64,000 nt of DNA from Oscillospiraceae bacterium (GCA_021205095.1 JAJPYE010000043.1:1-64000); one strand, 5' to 3'. Numbered from the stretch's first letter, positions 30,997-42,206 are shown. Numbers and translations: made by a program. The notes: generated by a model not told the origin, from the letters alone.

Positions 30997-32045
30997 CAGA
31001 GCGCGTACAAAACGTTTCCCTGGCAGACGGCGCGGTGCGTATCATCGACCAGACAAGGCTTCCGAGAGAGCTTGTATACCTTGACCTGCGGACGCGGGAG
31101 GAGCTGTATGAAGCCATCCACTCCCTGCGGGTGCGGGGCGCTCCGGCCATCGGCATATTCGCGGCCTACGCCGTGTATGTGCTGACCACGGAATATGACC
31201 CGGCGGACTTTTTCCCGGCGCTGGACAGGGACTGCGATTATCTCATTTCCAGCCGCCCCACGGCGGTGAATCTGGCCCGCCAGGTGGAGCGCATGCGCGC
31301 CCTTGCCCACGCCATGAAGGGCCAGCCGCAGGAGACCATTCTTTCCGCCCTGCGGGCGGAGGCCGTCGCCATCCACCAGGAGGACATCGCCATGTGCCGG
31401 GCCATCGCGGAGGCGGGGCTGGGCCTGCTCCATCCGGGGGATACCGTGCTGACCCACTGCAACGCCGGGCCGCTGGCCACCTCGGAATACGGCACGGGCC
31501 TGGGGCCGCTGATGCTGGCGGCGGAGCGGGGGCTGGACATAAAAGCCTATGTGGACGAGACCCGCCCCCTGCTGCAAGGGGCGCGGCTGACCGCCTGGGA
31601 GCTTCAAAACGCGGGGATCGACTGCACCCTCATCTGCGACAACATGGCCGCCCTAGCCATGCAGCAGGGAAAGATACAGGCCGTGCTGGCCGGGTGCGAC
31701 CGCATGGCCGCCAACGGGGACGCCGCCAACAAAATCGGCACTATGGGCGCGGCCATCCTCGCGAAGCACTTCGGCGTCCCGGTGTATATCCTTCTCCCCT
31801 CCTCCACCATCGACCTGTCCTGCGCCACCGGCGCAGACATTCCCATCGAATACCGCGACGGGGAGGAGATACGGGCCAAATGGTACGCGCAGCCCATGGC
31901 CCCGGCGGGCGTGAAATGCTGGAATCCCGCTTTCGATGTGACAGACCACACGCTCATCACCGCCATTGTGACGGAAAAGGGCGTGCTTTACCCGCCCTAT
32001 GAAGGGCAGCTTGCCGCCCTGTTCGGCAATAAGGAGGAAACCTGA
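30993..32045 (+). CDS. mtnA: S-methyl-5-thioribose-1-phosphate isomerase
   Basis: IRSLRVRGAPAIGIFAAYAVY-type motif, HCNAGPLAT, VLAGCDRMAANGDAANKIGT. Confidence 0.95.
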   Translation: MTERVQNVSLADGAVRIIDQTRLPRELVYLDLRTREELYEAIHSLRVRGAPAIGIFAAYAVYVLTTEYDPADFFPALDRDCDYLISSRPTAVNLARQVERMRALAHAMKGQPQETILSALRAEAVAIHQEDIAMCRAIAEAGLGLLHPGDTVLTHCNAGPLATSEYGTGLGPLMLAAERGLDIKAYVDETRPLLQGARLTAWELQNAGIDCTLICDNMAALAMQQGKIQAVLAGCDRMAANGDAANKIGTMGAAILAKHFGVPVYILLPSSTIDLSCATGADIPIEYRDGEEIRAKWYAQPMAPAGVKCWNPAFDVTDHTLITAIVTEKGVLYPPYEGQLAALFGNKEET

Positions 32046-33304
32046 TGATTCGCTTTTACAATGGCCGTGTGCTGGAGGGCAGCACAATAACGGAAAACGA
32101 GGTCTGGGTGGAGGGAGACCACATCTCCTATGTCGGCCCCGCCAAAGCGGACGCCCCCGCCTTCGACCGGCAGATAGACCTGAAGGGCGACCTGCTGATG
32201 CCCAGCTTTAAAAACGCCCACACCCACTCTGGCATGACCTTTCTCCGCTCTCTGGCGGACGATTTGCCCCTGCAGGAGTGGCTGACCCAGCAGATATTCC
32301 CCCAGGAGGCCAAGCTGAACGCGGAGCGCCTGGGCGCGTTTACAAAGGTGGCCATGCTGGAATACCTGGCAAACGGCATCACCGCCTGCTTCGATATGTA
32401 TTACTATACGGACGAATTTACCCGCATCGCCGCCGACTGGGGCTTCCGAGTGGTGCTGTGCGAATCCCTGTCCGCCGGGGACAACTGGGAGCGGGTCTAT
32501 ACAAACTACGAAAAATACAACCACATGAGTCCGCTGATAAGCTATCAGCTCGGCTTCCACGCGGAATACACCGGCAGCCTGGATATGTTCAAATTCATCT
32601 CCCAGGCCGCCCACGACCTGAAAGCCCCCGTATGGTGCCACAACTCCGAGACCGCCTCCGAGGTGCAGGGCTGCGTCCAGCGGTACGGCGTCACACCCAC
32701 TGAGCTGTTTGAAAGCTGCGGCCTTTACGACTACGGCGGCGGCGGCTTCCACTGCGTATGGATGACGGACGACGACCTGGACATCTTCGCCCGGCGGGGG
32801 CTGTATGCCGTGCTGAACCCCTGCTCCAACGGGAAGCTGGCAAGCGGCGTGGCCCCCCTCCGCCGAATGGTGGACAAGGGCGTGAAGCTCGCCATCGGCA
32901 CGGACGGCCCCGCCTCCAACAATGCCCTGGATTTCTTCCGGGAGATGTATCTCGTGAACATCCTGGCAAAGCTGGAGGAGAAGGACGCCGCCGCAGGCGA
33001 CCCGGCGCTCATATTGGACGCCGCCACCGCAGGCGGCGCGCGGGCTATGGGCCTGTATAACTGCGACAGCATTGCCGCAGGCCGTCAGGCGGACATGATT
33101 GTTATCGACCTGCACCGGCCCAATATGCAGCCGGTGAACAACATCCTCAAAAACCTTATCTATTCCGGCAACCCTTCCAACGTCCGCATGACCATGGTGG
33201 CAGGCAAGGTGCTGTACCAGGACGGCGAGTTCTTCGTCGGCGAGGAGCCAGAGAAAATCTACGCCGAGGCCCAGCGCCTGACCAGGGAGCTTCTGGCCGA
33301 ATAG
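32045..33304 (+). CDS. amidohydrolase, 5-methylthioadenosine/S-adenosylhomocysteine deaminase-like
   Basis: NAHTHSGMTFLRSLADDLPLQEWL, GTDGPASNNALDFF. Confidence 0.88.
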   Translation: MIRFYNGRVLEGSTITENEVWVEGDHISYVGPAKADAPAFDRQIDLKGDLLMPSFKNAHTHSGMTFLRSLADDLPLQEWLTQQIFPQEAKLNAERLGAFTKVAMLEYLANGITACFDMYYYTDEFTRIAADWGFRVVLCESLSAGDNWERVYTNYEKYNHMSPLISYQLGFHAEYTGSLDMFKFISQAAHDLKAPVWCHNSETASEVQGCVQRYGVTPTELFESCGLYDYGGGGFHCVWMTDDDLDIFARRGLYAVLNPCSNGKLASGVAPLRRMVDKGVKLAIGTDGPASNNALDFFREMYLVNILAKLEEKDAAAGDPALILDAATAGGARAMGLYNCDSIAAGRQADMIVIDLHRPNMQPVNNILKNLIYSGNPSNVRMTMVAGKVLYQDGEFFVGEEPEKIYAEAQRLTRELLAE

Positions 33305-33435
33305 AATAACCGTGTGATAGGGTTGATATAATTACGCAGAGCAATCAGTTGTTTCAGCAACTGATTGCTCTGCTTGCTTATCGGATTCATCTGTGCAGAC
33401 GCGTCCTTTATAGAATAAGAGAACATCTAAAAGTC

Positions 33436-33467
33436 AAAGCGAGGAAATCTCTTAGATTCCCTCGTTT
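33436..33467. terminator. terminator hairpin
   Basis: AGCGAGGAAATCT / AGATTCCCTCGTTT stem with T-rich flank. Confidence 0.6.
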
Positions 33468-33500
33468 ATTTTAAGTTTACAGGGGTGGGATATAATAACG

Positions 33501-34030
33501 TTATATATCGCTGAACGCGATGGTCAGACTGTCTATGCCAAGAACCACGAGATAGAAAGCCATCACAAAGCCCACGGTGTTCACGGACAGAACGGGGTTA
33601 AAGAGCATGATGAAGCCCAGCGCCAGACCGATAACGTTCAGAACCATGGTCAGGTAATAATTGGCCGTGCCGGTTCGGAAGCGGATAACGTCCAGGTGGG
33701 ACAGCTTGGAGATGCAGTGGGCAATAAACCACAGGGGAAACATAATGGAAATCAGCATCGTTCCCGCGCCGGGGTGCAGCACCAGCAAAACACCGGCCAG
33801 AAGCTGCAATATGCCTGTCACCAGCGACACGGCGGGGCCGAAGCCGGTGCGCCGCTCCATTTTAATGTAAAAGGCAATGTCCGACACGCCGGTGACGACA
33901 GCGATAATGCCGTACAGCACCACCGCGCCGGTGATGGTCTTGTTGGGGCGGAACAGGGTAACAGGCCCAGCGCGATCAGCACTATGCCTACAATCAGCTC
34001 AAGCCAGCCAAGGCCGGATCTTCTTCTCAT
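33501..34030 (-). pseudogene. DUF308 / HdeD-like membrane protein, single-nucleotide frameshift
   Basis: MRRRSGLGWLELIVGIVLIALGL in one frame, FRPNKTITGAVVLYGIIAVVTGVSDIAFYIKMERRTG in the next; shift near 33958-33963. Confidence 0.75.
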
Positions 34031-34237
34031 TTCGTATTCCTCCTGATAAACGCCAAACAGCCGCCGACAGGGGCTGCGGCCTTTTTTATATATCATAGCA
34101 ATTCCCGTGGGAAAGAGAAACTGTCAAAGCCGAACATGTGTATGGACAAACGGAAGCAAACGAAAAAAATTTTTAACGGCGATTTTATTTTGTCTATACA
34201 GGCAGCGAAATGTGAAAATGGTCGCTCTCGTTAGTCT

Positions 34238-35296
34238 TTGGTATATTGGTACAACATAGGAAAAAGATTAAAAAAGCGGGATGGCAGTCTGGGCGGAAAC
34301 GATGAGCGGGAGCAGACCCTGAACCAGCTTCTGACGGAAATGGACGGTTTTGAAGACAACAGCGGCGTCATCATCCTGGCCGCCACCAACCGGCCTGAAT
34401 CCCTTGACCCAGCGCTGACCCGTCCGGGACGGTTCGACCGGCGGGTGCCGGTGGAGCTGCCCGATTTGCAGGGCCGGGAGGACATTCTGAAGGTTCATGC
34501 AAAGAAGATAAAGCTGGCGGAGGATGTGGATTTCTCCAAAATCGCCCGCATGGCTTCCGGCGCATCCGGGGCGGAGCTTGCAAATATCGTCAATGAAGCG
34601 GCGCTGCGTGCCGTGCGGGATGAACGGCGCTTTGTCACCCAGGCGGACATGGAGGAGAGCATCGAGGTGGTCATTGCCGGGTACCAGAAGAAAAACGCCA
34701 TCCTGACCGACCAGGAAAAGCATATTGTGGCCTATCACGAGATCGGCCACGCCTTGGTGGCGGCCATGCAGACCAATTCCGCCCCGGTGCAGAAAATCAC
34801 CATTGTGCCTCGTACCTCCGGCGCGCTGGGCTATACCATGCAGGTGGAAGAGGGCAACCACTACCTGATGAACAAGGCGGAGATCGAAAACAAGATCTGC
34901 ACGCTCACCGGGGGCCGGGCCGCGGAGGAGGTAGCCTTCGGCTCTGTTACCACCGGGGCATCCAACGACATCGAGCAGGCCACCAAGCTGTCCCGCGCCA
35001 TGATAACCCGTTACGGCATGAGCGAGGACTTCGACATGGTGGCCATGGAGACTGTTACAAATCAATACCTGGGCGGAGACACCTCCCTGGCCTGTTCCGC
35101 CGAAACCCAGGCAGAAATAGACCGACAGGTGGTGGCTCTGGTGAAAAAACAGCACCAGAAGGCTGTTTCTATCCTGAGCGAGAATCGCGCCAAGCTGGAC
35201 GAGCTATCCGCTTATCTCTACCAGAAGGAGACCATCACCGGCGAAGAGTTTATGTCAATTCTGAACCGCCAGCCTCCCGCTCTTGAAACGGAATAA
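34238..35296 (+). pseudogene. ftsH: 5'-truncated ATP-dependent zinc metalloprotease FtsH (AAA C-terminal half + M41 peptidase only)
   Basis: homology begins at [23 protein letters not shown], Walker A and Walker B absent; RPGRFDR and HEIGH present. Confidence 0.8.
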
Positions 35297-35313
35297 AATC
35301 GCAAAAAATCCAA

Positions 35314-35349
35314 GCGCCCCGAAGTCACACGACTCCGGGGCGTCGTTTT
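35314..35349. terminator. bidirectional intrinsic terminator
   Basis: GCGCCCCGAAGTC / GACTCCGGGGCG stem flanked by A and T tracts. Confidence 0.8.
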
Positions 35350-35357
35350 ATGGCCAA

Positions 35358-36155
35358 TCACTTGGCGGCCTGTTCCTTGCGCTGAAGGGTCAGGTTATCC
35401 GCAATCATGGCGATAAATTCGCTGTTAGTGGGTTTTCCTTTAATATTTGAAACAGTATAGCCGAAGAATTTTTGCAGCGTCTCGATGTCGCCTCGATCCC
35501 AGGCAACTTCTATGGCATGACGAATGGCCCGCTCCACCCGGCTGGGCGTTGTGCCAAACTTCTTCGCCACAGCGGGATAGAGAACCTTGGTGACAGCGTT
35601 AATAGAATCCATATCGTTCACGGTCAGAATAATGGCCTCCCGCAGATATTGATACCCCTTGATATGGGCGGGGACGCCGATTTCATGGATAATTTCCGTC
35701 ACCACGGATTCCAGACTGGGCGTCTTAGGCCCGACAGACGGCATGGCGATGCCGACGCTGACAGGCACAGCAGCCTGACTGCACTGAGCCGCCGTCTGAC
35801 GGATGCAGGTAATCAGCGCCTGAATATCGCAGGGCTTCGGGATGAAGTAGTGGACGCCAAGCCCCGCACAGGCGGCAATCACCCGGTCATTATAAAAGCT
35901 GGAAAGAACGATAGAGGCAGGCGCATCCTCCTGCTGAGAAAGGGCCGTCAGCAGTCCCAGCCCGTCCAGTCTAGGCAGCACCAGTTCCGTCACCAGTATA
36001 TCCGGGTGCCTGGTCTCGATCATGTGCAGGGCTTCCACGCCATCCTCCACAGAGCCAACAAGCTCCATATCATCTTCAGCGGCAATGACATCTTGCAGCA
36101 TAGTTCGAAAATCTTCGCCGGAATCGGCAAGCAGGATTCGTATTGTGGTTTCCAT
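35358..36155 (-). CDS. spo0A: sporulation transcription factor Spo0A with non-canonical receiver
   Basis: C-terminal [54 protein letters not shown]; receiver domain at N-terminus. Confidence 0.95.
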   Translation of the reverse strand: METTIRILLADSGEDFRTMLQDVIAAEDDMELVGSVEDGVEALHMIETRHPDILVTELVLPRLDGLGLLTALSQQEDAPASIVLSSFYNDRVIAACAGLGVHYFIPKPCDIQALITCIRQTAAQCSQAAVPVSVGIAMPSVGPKTPSLESVVTEIIHEIGVPAHIKGYQYLREAIILTVNDMDSINAVTKVLYPAVAKKFGTTPSRVERAIRHAIEVAWDRGDIETLQKFFGYTVSNIKGKPTNSEFIAMIADNLTLQRKEQAAK

Positions 36156-36388
36156 AATTTCTCCTCCGTGATTATATATCAGGTCGGCGCCTCCGCATGT
36201 TCACGCAACCCCTTGAACATCAGCTTTTACACTGTACCACATCTAATCGTTCATTGCAACAAAAAACGGTGAAAACGGAACATTTTTTTGTTGACATAAA
36301 TATATTTTCTTCGACAAATTACGACACGGAAGAGGTTGGAACTCCCCTAAAACAAGGAAAACGCAATAAAGAACGTTTCTCGTTTTTA

Positions 36389-37486
36389 TCAGCATTTATT
36401 CTGCGCCTCTCGATTTCTTCTCCTTTCTCTGTTCAAATGCTGTTCAAAATAACCCTTGTTCAAAAACTCCGCCAGGGCATACTGTTCCAAAACGGGAACG
36501 GAGCAGGAATACATACCCGCCTGACGGACGTACACCGGCAGCAGCGCGGGAGGCAGAATCATATATCCCATGCGCATGGAAGGGGCCAGACTTTTGGAAA
36601 ATGTATTCAAATAGATGACCGAACCGCTCTTGTCCATGGAATATAGGGATTCCAGCGGCTTCCCAGGCATGAAAAACTCGCTGTCAAAGTCATCCTCTAC
36701 AATGTACCGTCCTGGTTGAGCGGCCCACTGCAGGTATTCATATCGCTTGGCAGCGGGAGCTGTAACGCCGGAGGGATAGCTATGAAAGGGCGTAACGTGA
36801 AGCACCTGGGCCTTCGACATGGTCAGAGCCGCGCTGACGATCCCCTCCGCCCCCATAGGAAGCAGCTCCACCTGCGCGCCCGCTCCCTGATAGACAGCCT
36901 GTATCTGGCCGTATGACGGAGACTCAATGCCGTATATTCTGTCATTTCCAAGCATACGAACCACCGTCTCATATAACTGCTCGGAGCCGGAGCCGACAAT
37001 GATTTGCTCCGGCTGGGCGTACATTCCTCGGTAACGGAGAAGATAGGTAGCAATGGCGTTGCGCAGCACGGCGCAGCCCTGGTTGGGCGAACGGCTGACC
37101 AGACGCTGACCGTGTTCGCTCATCACGTGGCGCAGCGTTTTGAACCAAAGGGAATAGGGAAAGTGAGAATTTTCCGGGATGGGAGACTCCTCCGGCAGCA
37201 GGCGAAGCGGATCCCGCCGTTCGTCCAGAGATGAGGCCATGACCTGAAGCTGACACACATAATAGCCGCTGCGTTCCCGCGCATAGATATATCCCTCATC
37301 TATCAACTGCCGATAAGCGTACTCCACCGTAACGGTACTGACGCCAAGGTGGGCGGCCAGCGCCCGCTTGGAGGGCAGCTTGTCCCCTGGCTGCACCACG
37401 CCGGAGACGATGTCCTCCTTGATATGCTGATACAGGGCATAATACTTCCGCTCCCCCGCCAGGTTTTGTAAATCATATGTAAGCAT
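36389..37486 (-). CDS. MocR/GntR family PLP-dependent aminotransferase-like regulator
   Basis: GntR wHTH DKLPSKRALAAHLGVSTVTVEYAYRQLIDEGYI; PLP Lys FSKSLAPSMRMGY. Confidence 0.92.
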   Translation of the reverse strand: MLTYDLQNLAGERKYYALYQHIKEDIVSGVVQPGDKLPSKRALAAHLGVSTVTVEYAYRQLIDEGYIYARERSGYYVCQLQVMASSLDERRDPLRLLPEESPIPENSHFPYSLWFKTLRHVMSEHGQRLVSRSPNQGCAVLRNAIATYLLRYRGMYAQPEQIIVGSGSEQLYETVVRMLGNDRIYGIESPSYGQIQAVYQGAGAQVELLPMGAEGIVSAALTMSKAQVLHVTPFHSYPSGVTAPAAKRYEYLQWAAQPGRYIVEDDFDSEFFMPGKPLESLYSMDKSGSVIYLNTFSKSLAPSMRMGYMILPPALLPVYVRQAGMYSCSVPVLEQYALAEFLNKGYFEQHLNRERRRNREAQNKC

Positions 37487-37578
37487 CTGGTATGGTTTAA
37501 AACTCCTTTTCTGGTTATTTAAATGAGTCCAAAAACATTATACTATATAAGAAAAGCTTCGGTAAAGGAAAACTTATT

Positions 37579-38118
37579 ATGGAAAACGCAAGGCACAGCA
37601 CCAAATATAACGCTCTTTGGCTGACCTCCGCTGCCGTGTTTATGGCGATGAACGTGGCCGTCAGCTCCTTCGGCATCCCCGTTCCGGGAGGTCATTTTTA
37701 CCTGTGCGACGTAATCATCTGCACGGCGGCCATTCTGTTGGATCCACTGGCAGCCTTTATGGTGGGCGGCGTCGGTTCCTTTTTGGGCGACCTGTTTTTT
37801 TATCCCGCGCCCATGTTCGTGTCCCTTGCGACGCACGGCTTGCAGGCGGTCGTTATTTCTCTCTGCTCCCACAGGCTGTTCCGGCATAAGCCCATTTGGG
37901 GCGCGGTCGTGGGCGTTCTTCTGGGAAGCGTAATCATGGTCGTGGGCTACACGCTGGGCCGTACATTTGTGTACAGCACCTGGGAATATGCAGTCATCAA
38001 GCTGCCGTATGAAATACTCCAGGCAGGCGTCGGCGCGGTGGCCGGCGTGCTGCTGACCTATAAGTGCGGACTGAAAAAACTCTTTGAAGCAAAAATTCTG
38101 AAAAAACACACTGCGTGA
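37579..38118 (+). CDS. ECF transporter S component
   Basis: six-TM S-component pattern, PVPGGHFYLCDVIICTAAILLDPLAAFMVGGVGSFLGDL. Confidence 0.82.
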   Translation: MENARHSTKYNALWLTSAAVFMAMNVAVSSFGIPVPGGHFYLCDVIICTAAILLDPLAAFMVGGVGSFLGDLFFYPAPMFVSLATHGLQAVVISLCSHRLFRHKPIWGAVVGVLLGSVIMVVGYTLGRTFVYSTWEYAVIKLPYEILQAGVGAVAGVLLTYKCGLKKLFEAKILKKHTA

Positions 38119-38134
38119 CGCTGCGGACAATATC

Positions 38135-38178
38135 CAAGGCCCAGCTAAAAAAGTTGTCGGCTTTTTTAGCCGGGCCTT
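38135..38178 (+). terminator. imperfect terminator-like hairpin
   Basis: AAGGCCCAGCTAAAAAAG / CTTTTTTAGCCGGGCCTT. Confidence 0.5.
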
Positions 38179-38238
38179 GCTAAATGCAGATACATGGTGT
38201 AAAATGCTAAAGTGTTTATTATTTTATTATGCCCGTGA

Positions 38239-39606
<1,368 letters not shown>

Positions 39607-39663
39607 AAATCATCATCGGCAAATTATACCGAATTCCCCCCCGCACCTGGCACCTGTACATTT

Positions 39664-39702
39664 AAAAAACCAGCCGCCTCAAAAAGGTGGCTGGTTTTTT
39701 TC
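39664..39702 (+). terminator. intrinsic terminator
   Basis: AAAAAACCAGCCGCCT-caaaa-AGGTGGCTGGTTTTTTT. Confidence 0.88.
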
Positions 39703-39743
39703 AGTCCTTACAGAGAAATAAACATTGAAACGGAACGGCAGTA

Positions 39744-41051
39744 TTAAATCATCAGCATTGCTCTTGCCTGCTCCGTCAGCTCCTGGCGCTGGTCGGGATG
39801 GGCGATAGCGATAAGCTGTCTGACCCGCTCGGACACGGTGCAGCCCTTCAGCCGGGCCACGCCGTATTCTGTGACGATATAATCCACATAGTTCCGGGGA
39901 ATGGTAACAATGGCCCCCGGCGTTAGCTGGCTCTTGATTTTATAATCCCCCCGCTTTGTCTTGGACTGGAAGGCCAGGATATTCTTCCCGTGCTTGGCTC
40001 GGAAGGTACCGTAGGCGAAGCAGAAGGCCCCGCCCGCCCCGGCGATCTGCCGCCAGCCAACGGATTCCGAGGCCACCTGGCCGGTCAGGTCGATTTCAAC
40101 GCAGGTGTTGATGGCGGTCATGTGATCATGCTGGGCTACAATGAAGGGATCTACGATCTCTGGCGCGGCCCGCAGGACGATGTTTTTGTTCCGGGACACA
40201 AAGTCATATAGCTCCGCTTCCCCCTCCACAAAGGCGCAGGGGTGGATTCCCTTGTCCACAGTCTTTCTCTCGCCGTTGACAGCGCCGCACTGTATCAGCT
40301 CCATCAGGGCTGTAGTAAACATCTCCGTGTGGATGCCCAGGTCATGCTTATCCTTCAGAAACATGCCCACGGCGTTGGGGATGCCGCCGATGCCAAGCTG
40401 AATCGTATCCCCATCCTCCACCAGAGAGGCCACGGTCTCCCCTATGGCCTTTTCCACCTCCGTTGATTCCATGGTGGGGTTTATCAGCTCCGGCTGGTCA
40501 TAGCGGATGACCGCCGCTACATCGCTCACATGGATACGCAGAGAGCCGTTCATCCGGTGGAAGTTTTTGTTTACCTCCACGATGATCGTGCCGCCCTCAT
40601 CGATGGCGTGCTGCATGGTGACGCCGTCCGCCACATGGTTCATGGGCAGGTAGAAATAGCCGTTCTCGTCCATTTCCGTCACGCCGGTGACGTATACGTT
40701 CGCAGGATGCCCGGCTACGGCGATATAGTAATAATTCATCAGGTCGGTAGGGACGAACTCCACCAGATCCAGAGGCTGGGATTTTTTGGAAAACAGCGGA
40801 CCGTAGAAATAGGCGTACATCTCTATATGCCCCTTCATGGCCGGGTCTGACATAAAGGGATACTCTCCGCTGCGGCCCTTCCACACCCGGACGTTCTCCA
40901 CACGGGGGGCGATCTCATGGAGATGGGACAAAAACCCTGCTGGTTCGGAGTAATTGTTGGTGGTGAAGATCACGTCACCGCTTTTTACCAGCTCCAGGGC
41001 CTCCGGGATGGTGCGCTGCTTGTCTGCGTACATTTTTTGGTAGTCTGTCAT
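39744..41051 (-). CDS. acetyl-CoA hydrolase/transferase family (butyryl-CoA:acetate CoA-transferase-like)
   Basis: IQLGIGGIPNAVGMFL, CVEIDLTGQVASES, IVTEYGVARLKG. Confidence 0.88.
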   Translation of the reverse strand: MTDYQKMYADKQRTIPEALELVKSGDVIFTTNNYSEPAGFLSHLHEIAPRVENVRVWKGRSGEYPFMSDPAMKGHIEMYAYFYGPLFSKKSQPLDLVEFVPTDLMNYYYIAVAGHPANVYVTGVTEMDENGYFYLPMNHVADGVTMQHAIDEGGTIIVEVNKNFHRMNGSLRIHVSDVAAVIRYDQPELINPTMESTEVEKAIGETVASLVEDGDTIQLGIGGIPNAVGMFLKDKHDLGIHTEMFTTALMELIQCGAVNGERKTVDKGIHPCAFVEGEAELYDFVSRNKNIVLRAAPEIVDPFIVAQHDHMTAINTCVEIDLTGQVASESVGWRQIAGAGGAFCFAYGTFRAKHGKNILAFQSKTKRGDYKIKSQLTPGAIVTIPRNYVDYIVTEYGVARLKGCTVSERVRQLIAIAHPDQRQELTEQARAMLMI

Positions 41052-41068
41052 TGCCTGTACCTCCCTGC

Positions 41069-42193
41069 TTACCGTGCGGCCTTGACGGCGCTGAACTGCT
41101 CAATCATCTGGGGAACGATGCTGAACAAATCCCCCACGATGCCGTAATCGGCCACCTCAAAAATGGGGGCGTCCGGGTTCTTGTTCACCGCGATGATACA
41201 GCCGGAGTCCTGCATACCGGCCTTGTGCTGGATAGCGCCGGATATGCCCAGGGCGATATAGATCTTCGGGTGAACGGTTTTGCCTGTCTGGCCCACCTGA
41301 TGGTCGCTGGACAGCCAGCCGGAGTCGATGGCGACGCGGCTGCCGCCCAGCACGCCGCCCAGGGTGTCCGCCAGCGCCTGCCCCAGGGCGATGCCCTTTT
41401 CCACATCGGCGTTAATGCCGCCGCCCACAGATACCACTACGTCGGCCCCCAGCAAATCCACAATTTCGCGGGTGGCCTTCACCACCTCCAGCACGCGGGT
41501 TTTGATGTCCGTCTCCTGGAGGGAGAAGGGGGGATGCTCTATTTTCACGGCGGCGGCCCTGGCCGGGTCGTAGGCGGCGCGGGTCATAACGCCGGGCCGC
41601 ACGGTGGCCATGGCCGGGCGGAACCGGGGGCATACGATGGTTGCCATCAAATGCCCGCCAAAGGCGGGTCGGGTCATTTTCAAATCCGTTCCAAACCGCT
41701 TCCGCAGGCTGTCCTCGCCGATCTGCTTGTCGTCCAGGGTAGAGTTTTTCCGCAGAAATTCCAGATAGGTACCCATATCCACATCCAGGTGGGTGCAGTC
41801 GGCGCACAGGCCGGTGTTCAGCCTCGCCGCGATCCGGGGGGCCAGATCCCGGCCAATGTTGGTGGCGCCGAACAGCACCGCCTCCGGCTTGTAGTCCGCC
41901 ACCAGGTCGCACACCACCTTCGCGTGGGCCTCGGTAACATAGTCATACAGCAGGGGGGAATCGCAAATCAGCACCTTGTCCGCGCCGTAGCCGCCCAGCT
42001 CCGCCGCCAGGCCGTCTATATCCTGCCCCAGAAGAACGCCGCACAGCTCGGTGTTCAGCTCGTTTGCCAGCCTGCGGCCCTCGCTGATAAGCTCCAGGCT
42101 CGTACTCATCAACTCGCCCCGACGCTGTTCACAGTAGACCCATACGCCGTGGAAATCCTCGGTTGTAGTGTTGTGAAAATTTGTCTGTTTCAT
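41069..42193 (-). CDS. etfA: electron transfer flavoprotein subunit alpha
   Basis: VVSVGGGINADVEKG, YIALGISGAIQHKAGM. Confidence 0.95.
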   Translation of the reverse strand: MKQTNFHNTTTEDFHGVWVYCEQRRGELMSTSLELISEGRRLANELNTELCGVLLGQDIDGLAAELGGYGADKVLICDSPLLYDYVTEAHAKVVCDLVADYKPEAVLFGATNIGRDLAPRIAARLNTGLCADCTHLDVDMGTYLEFLRKNSTLDDKQIGEDSLRKRFGTDLKMTRPAFGGHLMATIVCPRFRPAMATVRPGVMTRAAYDPARAAAVKIEHPPFSLQETDIKTRVLEVVKATREIVDLLGADVVVSVGGGINADVEKGIALGQALADTLGGVLGGSRVAIDSGWLSSDHQVGQTGKTVHPKIYIALGISGAIQHKAGMQDSGCIIAVNKNPDAPIFEVADYGIVGDLFSIVPQMIEQFSAVKAAR

Positions 42194-42206
42194 TGTGCTT
42201 TCCTCC

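Noticed and set aside
33336-33373. GCAGAGCAATCAGTTG/CAACTGATTGCTCTGC hairpin as a novel RNA
   Set aside because: Simple single hairpin after the deaminase gene; likely terminator or mRNA end despite a weak T-tract
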